This document shows positions 1 to 6,357 of a stretch of DNA of 12,905 nucleotides, piece by piece (positions within the stretch are counted from its first letter, which is position 1; every line of letters begins with the position of its first letter). The notes beneath the pieces are model-generated. The model ran no database searches and was not told the DNA's origin. It saw nothing but the letters and a program-made list of their open reading frames with translations. The DNA comes from Cytophagales bacterium (GTDB taxonomy: Bacteria > Bacteroidota > Bacteroidia > Cytophagales > UBA9547), in contig DMUD01000017.1 of assembly GCA_003476475.1 (NCBI GenBank), positions 468 through 13,372 on the forward strand, in the 5' to 3' direction. A program made the position numbers and the translations under genes.

Positions 1-986
1 AATACATGCAAATAGGAAATATCCAATTCGTTCAAAAACTTGTAGGTATCCAAAAAATCTTCTTTCGTTTCGCCAGGAAACCCTACAATCACATCTACCC
101 CTATGCAACAGTTGGGAATCAGGCTTTTGATGAGCGCCACTCTTTCGGCATACAGTTCGCGCTGGTACCGGCGGCGCATCATTTTCAACACCTTGTTGCT
201 GCCACTTTGCAAGGGAATATGAAAATGGGGTACAAATTTTTTGGAGGAAGCCACAAACTCCACTATTTCGTTGGTCAGCAAATTGGGTTCGATAGAAGAA
301 ATACGGAAGCGCTCCACCCCTTCCACTTTTTCCAATGCTTTTACTAAATCGAAGAAAGTTTCTTCGCGCTTGCCTTCGTGCAAACCAAAATCGCCAATGT
401 TCACCCCCGTAAGCACAATTTCTTTCACGCCCGCTTGGACAATTTCTTCGGCCGAACGCAGGATATTGGCCACATAGTCGGAACGGCTTTCGCCGCGCGC
501 AAGGGGGATGGTGCAAAAAGAACAATTGTAATCACAGCCGTCTTGTACTTTCAAAAAAGTACGGGTACGGTCGCTAAGGCTGTAGGCATTGTGAAAAGTG
601 TTGGCCTCTTGAATATCGGAATGAAACACCTTGGCGAGACCTTCTTTCTGAAAACCATCGAGCACATCCAACAAACGAAATTTTTCGGCAGCGCCCAACA
701 CCGCATCCACACCCGGAATTTCGGCGATTTCCTGTGGCTTCAGTTGGGCATAGCAGCCTACAATGGCGATGAAAGCCTGGGGCGAATGTTTCAATGCCTC
801 GCGTACCACCTTGCGGCACTTCTTGTCGGCATTGTCGGTAACCGAACAGGTGTTAATGACATAAATATCGGCCTTTTCCGCAAAATCCACCTTTTCGTAG
901 CCCCTCTGTTCGAAGAGACGAGATATGGAAGAAGTCTCGGAATAGTTAAGCTTGCAACCAAGCGTGTAAAAGGCCACTTTTTTCAT
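1..986 (-). CDS. mtaB: tRNA t(6)A37 methylthiotransferase MtaB, 5' part (runs off left edge)
   Basis: Radical-SAM enzyme that adds a methylthio group to t6A at position 37 of ANN-decoding tRNAs, in the cytoplasm. The minus-strand frame stays open for 328 codons from ATG 986-984 to the window edge. The N-terminal methylthiotransferase domain shows the three cluster-binding cysteines: C11 (TLGCKLN), C47 (NTCSVT) and C78 (GCYAQ). The radical-SAM motif is C151-x3-C155-x2-C158 (CDYNCSFC), followed by TIPLARG. Further on are LTGVNIGDFG, IPLQSGS and GVDVIVGFPGET, all typical of the MiaB/MtaB family. TLGCKLN rather than TxGCQMN favours MtaB over MiaB or RimO. The usual length is about 430-450 residues, so roughly the last 100, including the TRAM domain, lie outside. 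A perfect -7 box ends six bases before the ATG, which supports this start. Divergent from the TPR gene. Confidence 0.93.
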   Translation of the reverse strand, partial: MKKVAFYTLGCKLNYSETSSISRLFEQRGYEKVDFAEKADIYVINTCSVTDNADKKCRKVVREALKHSPQAFIAIVGCYAQLKPQEIAEIPGVDAVLGAAEKFRLLDVLDGFQKEGLAKVFHSDIQEANTFHNAYSLSDRTRTFLKVQDGCDYNCSFCTIPLARGESRSDYVANILRSAEEIVQAGVKEIVLTGVNIGDFGLHEGKREETFFDLVKALEKVEGVERFRISSIEPNLLTNEIVEFVASSKKFVPHFHIPLQSGSNKVLKMMRRRYQRELYAERVALIKSLIPNCCIGVDVIVGFPGETKEDFLDTYKFLNELDISYLHV

Positions 987-991
987 GGCTG

Positions 992-999
992 CAAAGATA
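992..999 (-). promoter_or_regulatory. Bacteroidota -7 promoter box of mtaB
   Basis: On the minus strand this reads TATCTTTG, a perfect match to TAnnTTTG. It is followed by CAGCC and the ATG, so the transcript would start within a few bases of the start codon and be almost leaderless. I see no convincing -33 TTG at the usual 19-21 bp spacing. Confidence 0.6.
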
Positions 1000-1098
1000 G
1001 GGAATTTGAACGATTGGGGTTTTGGGGACTTTAATGAATTACTAAACATTAAGAAGTGATAACATTGTGAACTAAAACCATTCCATTATTATTCTTCT

Positions 1099-1106
1099 TA
1101 TTTTTG
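1099..1106 (+). promoter_or_regulatory. Bacteroidota -7 promoter box of the TPR gene
   Basis: TATTTTTG matches TAnnTTTG exactly and lies 17 bases before ATG 1124, giving a very short leader. No -33 TTG stands at the preferred distance; the nearest TTG (1065-1067) is too far upstream. The gap 987-1123 therefore holds two divergent promoters. Confidence 0.5.
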
Positions 1107-1123
1107 CCCAATCGCTTTTTACT

Positions 1124-4123
1124 ATGAGGTTATTCCTTGTGCTTCTTTATTCGCTTGGCCACTTTTTGGCAATAGCCCAAAATACCCAAACCTACACCCA
1201 CGACAATTATCTGTTTCGCACTGCCCAGGAGTTGTATGGCAAGGAAAAATACACGGCTGCTCGCCAATACTTTGAAAAATACCTGTCTCTGAACAAGCAA
1301 GACCTGCTAAGTGTGGAATCGGAGTATTACTTGGCCGATTGTGGCTTGCAACTTTTTCACGACGACGCCGAACTGAAACTAAACGAATTTGTAAAAAAAT
1401 ACCCTGCCCACCCCAAATCGCAACAGGCCTTGCTTTCGCTTGGCAATGTGTTAAAGGGCAAAAAAGACTACAAAAGCGCGCTTTTGTATTACGAAAAGCT
1501 AAACTCCGATTTGCTTTCGAAAGAACAAAAAGAGGAAGTGCATTTCAATATGGGCTATTGCTACCTGAACGACAAGCAGCTAGACAAGGCACTACCCCAC
1601 TTCAATAGCTTGAAAACAGGTGAAAATAAATACACCTATGCGGCCTCCTACTATGCCGGCAACATCGAATTTAAACAAGGCGACAACGATGCTGCACTAA
1701 CTGACTATAAAAAAGCGGAACAAAATGAAAGCTACAGAGCACTCGTGCCCTACATGATTGCCCACATTTTATACAAACAAAAAAAATACGAAGACCTGAT
1801 TGCCTACAACGACACGCTCGCCAAGCAAAAAACCGATTTCAAAAACCAAGACGATATACAACTTTTGCTTTCGGACGTTTATTTCCGCAAACAAGAGCAT
1901 TTGAAGTGTGTAAATGCCAGCGAAAAATATGCCGCTACCAAAGAGCTTCCTGAAGACGCACAGTACCGCTATGCAAAATCGTATTACTACTTGGGAAAAA
2001 ACGAAAAGGCCATTGCCAATTTCAAAAAACTGGTAGCCCAAAAAGATTCGATTGGGCAACACGCTGCCTACTTTTTGGCCCTTTCGTACCTGCGCGACGA
2101 CAACAAAACCTTTGCTCTGCCTTTTCTTGCGCAAGCGGCCGAGTTACCATTTTCGAAAGAGGTGAAAGAAGAAAGTATCTTTTTACAGGGAAAAATAAGC
2201 TACGAACTGGGCAAATTTTCAGAAGTAATAGCCAGCTTGAAAGAATACCGCAAGCGCTATCCCAAGGGGCGTTTTGTGCAAGAGGCAAACGAAATAATGA
2301 GCGATGCCTTGCTCAACACCAGCCATTATTCAGAAGCATTGGATTACATAGAAAGCCTGAGCAAGCGTAGCCCTCGCATAGATGCCGTGTACCAAAAAGC
2401 GGCCTACCACCGTGCCGAAGAACTGTACAACCAAAACCACGCCGACAGCTCGGTTTCCTATTTTGAAATATCGCAACAATACCCCTACGACAAGGTACTA
2501 GTGGCTGGCGCCAATTATTGGATAGGTGAAATTTTGTCGATGAAAGGCGACTACAAAGGGGCAGTAGAATACTATTTGGCAACGCAGGAAAACAAACAAT
2601 CGGGGGCGCAAGATTTTTATAAAAAAGCCGATTATGGTTTGGGATACGCCTTTTATAATCAAAAAATGTACGACAAGGCCTCAACCCGTTTCAGAGAGTT
2701 TTCCGACCGCCGAGACCAGCAACACAGCAAATATTACCCCGATGCCTTGCTACGCCTTGCCGACTGCTATTACGTGCAAAAAAGATACACCGACGCCTTG
2801 ATTACCTACGACAAGGCGCTGGAGGCGCAAAACAAAGAAAAAGATTACATTCTTCTACAAAAAGGGCTTGTGAGTGGCACATTGGGCAACTATGACCAAG
2901 CCGATAACTTTCTTTTCGATCTCACACACCAATATCCCAAATCGCCTTACTATGAAACAGCTTTATTCAACAAAGCGATGTTTGCCTTAGAAAGAGGCGA
3001 TTATTTGACGGCAGTGCAAAGCTACACCATGTTCATTCGCGAAAGACCCGGAAGCCCATACCTGCCCTATGCTTTGGAGAGAAGGGCTATTTGCAATGTG
3101 AATTTGAAAAATCCTGAGCTGGCTTACACCGACTATCAATTGGTGCTAAAAGACTACCCCACTTCGCCAGTGGCCAATGCTGCCCTGCAGGGCATTCAAG
3201 AAATTATGTCGAAAGAAGGAAAAAACGAAGAGTTTATTGCCATTTTGAAAGAATACAAAACGGCCAATCCGCAAAAAACCGACCTCGAACACATCGAATT
3301 TGAGTCGGGGAAAAGACTTTATTTCGACCAGAAATACAACGAGGCTATTCAAGTACTTTCCAATTTCCAAATTTCTTACCCCAACAGTTCTTTTGGCTAT
3401 GAATCTACGTATTATTTGGCCGACGCATATTACCGTTTGGGTAAACTGAACGAGGCCCTTCCGTACTACCAAAAAGTGGTGGAGGCCAACAAAGGCACCT
3501 ATACCAACCGTTCTTTGTTCAAAATAGCCGACATATACTACGCCACCGGCAACTACAGCGAAGCAAAAAAATACAACAAACAGCTGCAAAAAGTCGCAAG
3601 CTCCAAAAAAGAAGTAGCCAATGCCTACCAAGGCTTGATGCTCGCCCATTTCCAAACGGCGCAATACGATTCTTGCTTTGCCTATGGCGAATTGATTGTC
3701 AATTCGGGATATGCCACCACAACTGGACAAAACAAAGCCTTCCTGTACCAAGCAAAATCGCTTTTGGCACAAAAAGACACCTTGAAAGCCCTGGATTATT
3801 TTGTGGTAACGATGAACGAAGCCAAAGACGAAAACGGCGCCGAAGCACAATACACTATTGCCACTATTTTCTACCAACAGAAAAAATACAAATCGTCGTT
3901 GAACGAGCTATTTAATTTGAACGAATACTATAGCGACTATGTGAAATGGGTCGACCAATCGTTCCTATTGGTAGCCGACAACTACTTGGCCTTGGGCGAA
4001 ACTTTTCAAGCCAAAGCCACGCTGGAGTCTATAGTAAAAAATGCAAGCGATGCTAAAATGGTAGAATCGGCCAAACAGCGATTGGATAAAATGGCGCAAG
4101 AAAACGCCGGAGTGAACCAATAA
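1124..4123 (+). CDS. Exported TPR-repeat protein, 999 aa
   Basis: Large tetratricopeptide-repeat protein, probably a periplasmic or envelope-associated scaffold; its partner is unknown. The N-terminus is a clear Sec signal peptide (MRLFLVLLYSLGHFLAIA, cleavage likely after A18 before QNTQ). The rest is almost wholly helical repeats of about 34 residues, recognisable from pieces such as YTAARQYFEKYL, YKSALLYYEKL, YSEALDYIESL, YTDALITYDKAL, LNEALPYYQKVV and YKSSLNELFNL. Between them recur features of the outer-membrane lipoprotein/YbgF-type TPR class (for example DYPTSPVANAAL and YPNSSFGYES). There is no lipobox, transmembrane segment or catalytic domain. Large TPR proteins of this type are common in Bacteroidota; T9SS components PorW/SprE are TPR proteins too, but those are lipoproteins, so I do not assign that role. 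The start at 1124 is supported by the signal peptide and the promoter box just upstream. Confidence 0.88.
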   Translation: MRLFLVLLYSLGHFLAIAQNTQTYTHDNYLFRTAQELYGKEKYTAARQYFEKYLSLNKQDLLSVESEYYLADCGLQLFHDDAELKLNEFVKKYPAHPKSQQALLSLGNVLKGKKDYKSALLYYEKLNSDLLSKEQKEEVHFNMGYCYLNDKQLDKALPHFNSLKTGENKYTYAASYYAGNIEFKQGDNDAALTDYKKAEQNESYRALVPYMIAHILYKQKKYEDLIAYNDTLAKQKTDFKNQDDIQLLLSDVYFRKQEHLKCVNASEKYAATKELPEDAQYRYAKSYYYLGKNEKAIANFKKLVAQKDSIGQHAAYFLALSYLRDDNKTFALPFLAQAAELPFSKEVKEESIFLQGKISYELGKFSEVIASLKEYRKRYPKGRFVQEANEIMSDALLNTSHYSEALDYIESLSKRSPRIDAVYQKAAYHRAEELYNQNHADSSVSYFEISQQYPYDKVLVAGANYWIGEILSMKGDYKGAVEYYLATQENKQSGAQDFYKKADYGLGYAFYNQKMYDKASTRFREFSDRRDQQHSKYYPDALLRLADCYYVQKRYTDALITYDKALEAQNKEKDYILLQKGLVSGTLGNYDQADNFLFDLTHQYPKSPYYETALFNKAMFALERGDYLTAVQSYTMFIRERPGSPYLPYALERRAICNVNLKNPELAYTDYQLVLKDYPTSPVANAALQGIQEIMSKEGKNEEFIAILKEYKTANPQKTDLEHIEFESGKRLYFDQKYNEAIQVLSNFQISYPNSSFGYESTYYLADAYYRLGKLNEALPYYQKVVEANKGTYTNRSLFKIADIYYATGNYSEAKKYNKQLQKVASSKKEVANAYQGLMLAHFQTAQYDSCFAYGELIVNSGYATTTGQNKAFLYQAKSLLAQKDTLKALDYFVVTMNEAKDENGAEAQYTIATIFYQQKKYKSSLNELFNLNEYYSDYVKWVDQSFLLVADNYLALGETFQAKATLESIVKNASDAKMVESAKQRLDKMAQENAGVNQ

Positions 4124-4216
4124 ATTGGCTATTATAGCTTTCAATTAAACTTTAAAAATAGCTCATTTCCTCGAAGCCTAAAAGAGAGTGGTTTTTGAAT
4201 TATACTGCTTAATTTT

Positions 4217-4233
4217 TTGTTTGTAGCAAACAA
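4217..4233. repeat. Perfect inverted repeat upstream of thioredoxin gene
   Basis: TTGTTTG-TAG-CAAACAA: two 7-bp perfect arms around 3 bases, ending 21 bases before the thioredoxin ATG at 4255. It could be an operator or a 5'-leader hairpin. There is no perfect TAnnTTTG box in 4124-4254. The rest of that 131-bp gap shows no other gene or strong terminator. Confidence 0.35.
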
Positions 4234-4254
4234 CCCAATTTTAACCAACCCAAT

Positions 4255-4557
4255 ATGGCTAGCTTCCAAACACTGATCAATTCACAAAAACCAGTTTTAG
4301 TCGATTTTTCAGCCGAATGGTGCGGCCCATGCAAAACGATGGCGCCCATTTTGGAAGAAGAAAAAAAAATTGTGGGCGAAATGGCGACGATTGTAAAATT
4401 AGATGTGGACAAAAACCCGACGGCGGCAGCGGCTTACAAAGTGCAAAGCGTACCCACTTTGATGATTTTTAGAAATGGACAATTGAAATGGCGCCAATCG
4501 GGGGTGATACAAGCCAAACACCTCGAAAAGCTGCTTTTGCAATACCAAAATAGTTAG
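4255..4557 (+). CDS. trxA: Thioredoxin
   Basis: Small cytoplasmic dithiol-disulfide oxidoreductase of 100 residues, close to the 105-110 usual for thioredoxin. The active site is W22-C-G-P-C-K27, preceded by VLVDFSAE. The cis-proline is P67 in SVPTLMIF, and the buried-Asp/strand pattern (VDF, KLDVDKNP) is intact. No signal peptide or lipobox is present, so it should be the cytosolic enzyme and not a periplasmic ResA/TlpA-type protein. It has 131 bp upstream and 121 bp downstream, so it is probably transcribed alone, although it could read into the copper-related block. A run of nine A (4361-4369) lies inside the coding sequence (EEEKK). Confidence 0.93.
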   Translation: MASFQTLINSQKPVLVDFSAEWCGPCKTMAPILEEEKKIVGEMATIVKLDVDKNPTAAAAYKVQSVPTLMIFRNGQLKWRQSGVIQAKHLEKLLLQYQNS

Positions 4558-4605
4558 TCTTTGGTCTCATATTTGGCAAACTTCTTTCTATCGCCACTGA
4601 AGTTT

Positions 4606-4636
4606 TCTTTTCTGTCGAAAAGACAAATATCTTTTC
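4606..4636. repeat. Overlapping inverted repeats upstream of the cluster promoter
   Basis: Three 7-base units in alternating orientation: TCTTTTC (4606-4612), its complement GAAAAGA (4617-4623), and TCTTTTC again (4630-4636). The middle unit can pair with either neighbour. The array lies 29 to 59 bp upstream of the -7 box at 4665, where an activator or repressor could bind. The last unit extends to TCTTTTCAG (4630-4638), and the same 9-mer recurs at 5086-5094 in front of the first MbnP-like gene. The sequence is AT-rich, so chance is possible. Confidence 0.35.
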
Positions 4637-4647
4637 AGTTTATGCCT

Positions 4648-4655
4648 TGCATGCA
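4648..4655. promoter_or_regulatory. TGCATGCA palindrome in the promoter spacer
   Basis: An 8-bp perfect palindrome placed 9 bp before the -7 box at 4665, overlapping the only nearby TTG (4647-4649). Its location inside the promoter is what one would expect of a repressor or MerR-like site. This is inference from position only. Confidence 0.25.
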
Positions 4656-4664
4656 TTTTACTTT

Positions 4665-4672
4665 TATATTTG
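4665..4672 (+). promoter_or_regulatory. Bacteroidota -7 promoter box of the copper-related cluster
   Basis: TATATTTG is a perfect TAnnTTTG match ending six bases before the GTG start at 4679, so the transcript would be leaderless or nearly so. A TTG at 4647-4649 is 15 bp upstream, shorter than the usual 19-21. This is the only good promoter box I find ahead of the seven-gene block. Confidence 0.55.
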
Positions 4673-4678
4673 TGATGC

Positions 4679-5047
4679 GTGAAAAAGCTACTGCCCATAT
4701 TTCTTGCTTCCAGCATCCTTTTCCAATCTTTAGTGGGGGCTTTTTTAGTGCTTTCGTACCAATGGCAAAAGAAAGAAATTGCTGCAACGCTGTGTATAAA
4801 CAAAAACCTTCCTTCGAAAGGGTGTGAGGGGAAATGCTACCTAAAAAAGCAACTGAAAAAAGCGGAAGAGGCCGAACAAACGCTTCCCGGAATTATCAAG
4901 GAAAAACTTGAAATCGCTTACACTTTGCAGGAACCCCTGTATTTTAGCTTTTATAAAATAAAAATCACTGAAAAAAACAACAGCTTTTATTCATTTTTCA
5001 TTCCAGAACAACCTACTTTTTCACAACCACACCCACCTAGCGTTTAG
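4679..5047 (+). CDS. Small membrane-anchored Cys-motif protein (possible metal binder)
   Basis: 122 residues with a GTG start. The start is forced: an in-frame TGA at 4673-4675 lies two codons upstream and the hydrophobic N-terminus begins at once (KKLLPIFLASSILFQSL, continuing to about residue 27). That segment is a signal anchor or uncleaved signal peptide. It is followed by a cysteine motif, C39-I-N-K-N...C49-E-G-K-C53-Y-L-K-K (C-x9-C-x3-C), then a charged helix and a Pro/His tail ending QPHPPSV. Small proteins with a C.N..P...C.GKC.L.K.L motif are, from memory, common in Bacteroidota near metal-related genes, with no established function. The three cysteines and the location as first gene ahead of two MbnP-like genes suggest a metal-handling role, which is inference. 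It ends 80 bp before the first MbnP-like gene. Confidence 0.72.
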   Translation: MKKLLPIFLASSILFQSLVGAFLVLSYQWQKKEIAATLCINKNLPSKGCEGKCYLKKQLKKAEEAEQTLPGIIKEKLEIAYTLQEPLYFSFYKIKITEKNNSFYSFFIPEQPTFSQPHPPSV

Positions 5048-5127
5048 TTTTTGCCCGCACACAAGCATTGGTGCAGGCCATCGTGTCTTTTCAGGCATTC
5101 AAGTAAATAAAAACTAAAGGTTAATTC

Positions 5128-5910
5128 ATGAATTTAAAGCATTTAGCTTACGTGCTTTTGGCATGTGTTGTTTTCAGTGCATGTTCTAAAAAAGAGGAAA
5201 ACCCACAGCCAAGCGAGAAAACAGCCCCCTTGGACAGCAGCAAATATGGTTTGTTGTCTATGCACATGCACATGGAAGTGAATGGAAATGAAGCATACAG
5301 CTATGAGGGTGTGCATACCTTGGAAGACGGCAGGCAGGTTTCTTTCAGCATGGCGCAATTCTACCTCTTCGATATTGAATTGGTTAAAGAAAACGACGCC
5401 CTGTACCGTATTCCAAACAAAGTGCTTTTGAGAACGATGGACAGCGCTTCTTACTATTTGGGAAAAGTTCCTGTAGGCAAATACAAATCTATTCGTTTCA
5501 AAGTTGGATTGCCCTCGCAGTTGGACACTTCGATTTCAACCTCCATTTTAAACAAACCCGAAATGTTTTTTGGGAACGATGTCAAAACCAATGGTCATGT
5601 TTTTGCTTTCTTAAAAGGCAAAATAGACACCACTAGCGACCTTTCGGGTTCGGCCAACATTCCTTTTGAATACAAAATTGGAACTTCCATTTCGTTGAGG
5701 GACGTAAAGATGGGCAATACCAAATACGAAGTAAAGCAAACAGGAATGGAGTATGTGCACTTGATATTTGACCCAAGCAAAGTATTTAACGGCATTTCGC
5801 TGCACAACGAAAGCAATTTGAGGCTTGTTAGCAAGGAAGAAAATACCAGTGCACTTGCCCAAAAAATTGCCGACAACATTGGACACCTATTTGCCTACGA
5901 GTATGAATAA
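5128..5910 (+). CDS. MbnP-like lipoprotein, tryptophan-free paralogue
   Basis: 260-residue predicted lipoprotein: the signal peptide ends VVFSAC with the lipid Cys at C19, followed by SKKEEN, an acidic/basic stretch like the surface-export signals of Bacteroidota lipoproteins. The body aligns by eye with the second MbnP-like protein at 8569: EVNGNEAY with HVVGNAAF, the QVSFSMAQFYLFDIELVK strand with its QVSTLRYYISNVKLKK, and VPVGKYKSIRFKVGLP with VPEGNYSGISFLIGVD. MbnP proteins are periplasmic or surface copper-binding proteins. This copy has no Trp at all, so the kynurenine of canonical MbnP cannot form; F147-F148 occupy the approximate site. The His of FEHVVG is replaced by E50, and the C-terminal FEHIH by YEYE. 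Instead it has M45-H-M-H-M49, a Met/His cluster suited to Cu(I). It overlaps the next gene by 8 nt, so the two are co-translated. Confidence 0.75.
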   Translation: MNLKHLAYVLLACVVFSACSKKEENPQPSEKTAPLDSSKYGLLSMHMHMEVNGNEAYSYEGVHTLEDGRQVSFSMAQFYLFDIELVKENDALYRIPNKVLLRTMDSASYYLGKVPVGKYKSIRFKVGLPSQLDTSISTSILNKPEMFFGNDVKTNGHVFAFLKGKIDTTSDLSGSANIPFEYKIGTSISLRDVKMGNTKYEVKQTGMEYVHLIFDPSKVFNGISLHNESNLRLVSKEENTSALAQKIADNIGHLFAYEYE

Positions 5911-6331
5911 GACCGTACTTTTTATCGCAATGGCAATGTTTTGTATGGTTGCATATTCCTGTACCTACAACAAGAAAGAACTTCCTGTGTTGGCTAATCC
6001 AGAAAAGGGTTTGGGCAACGGAAATTCCCTTCCCGACTCTGTGTCTTTTGCCTTACATGTGTTGCCTATATTCAAAACGGAATGTGCTACTGAAAATTGC
6101 CATAGCGGTACCAAACCGGCCAGCAATTTGAACCTTGAAAATGACAAGGCCTATGCCCAAATAAGCAATTCGTACAGAGGGTACTTAAACACAGTTCAGC
6201 CCACAAATAGCCTTCTGTACAACTTGCTTACAACCGATGGCAGCAAAAAAATGCCGCCAAACAAAAAAGTTGACCAAAAACAAATAGACCTCATAGTAAA
6301 ATGGATGGCACAAGGTGCCACGAACAATTAA
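5903..6331 (+). CDS. Small CX4CH cytochrome c-like lipoprotein
   Basis: 142 residues from ATG 5903, which overlaps the preceding stop by 8 nt. I prefer it to an in-frame ATG at 5825, because 5903 begins directly with the signal peptide (MNKTVLFIAMAMFCMVAYS, likely lipid Cys C20). The rest resembles the short cytochrome-c-like domain found in planctomycete/Bacteroidota surface proteins: VLPIFKTEC....CHSG, then a Leu-rich segment, SLLYNLL, K-K-M117-P-P and a final IVKWMAQGATNN helix. The haem motif is C61-A-T-E-N-C66-H67, with four residues between the cysteines instead of two. M117 is a plausible sixth ligand. It may pass electrons to or from the MbnH-like enzyme downstream (inference). The next gene starts 26 bp later. 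Confidence 0.75.
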   Translation: MNKTVLFIAMAMFCMVAYSCTYNKKELPVLANPEKGLGNGNSLPDSVSFALHVLPIFKTECATENCHSGTKPASNLNLENDKAYAQISNSYRGYLNTVQPTNSLLYNLLTTDGSKKMPPNKKVDQKQIDLIVKWMAQGATNN

Positions 6332-6357
6332 ACATTAACTTAAATTCAATTATTAAA

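Noticed and set aside
378..1034. Long plus-strand open frame of 218 codons
   Set aside because: It lies antisense to the clear radical-SAM mtaB frame, and its translation shows no recognisable motif or signal.
3146..3877. Minus-strand open frame of 243 codons
   Set aside because: It is antisense to the TPR gene, whose repeats are continuous through it; its Phe/Val-rich translation is what mirrored Lys/Tyr-rich codons give.
4129..4139. GCTAT-T-ATAGC as a terminator for the TPR gene
   Set aside because: The one-base loop cannot form a stable hairpin and no T-run follows.
5045..5060. TAGTTTTTG as a promoter box for the first MbnP-like gene
   Set aside because: The spacing is one base too long for TAnnTTTG and it lies about 70 bp from the start; co-transcription with the small Cys-protein gene is simpler.
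6301..6357. Upstream in-frame ATG for the propeller gene
   Set aside because: It would overlap the haem lipoprotein by 31 nt and put 19 polar residues before the signal peptide; ATG 6358 fits better.
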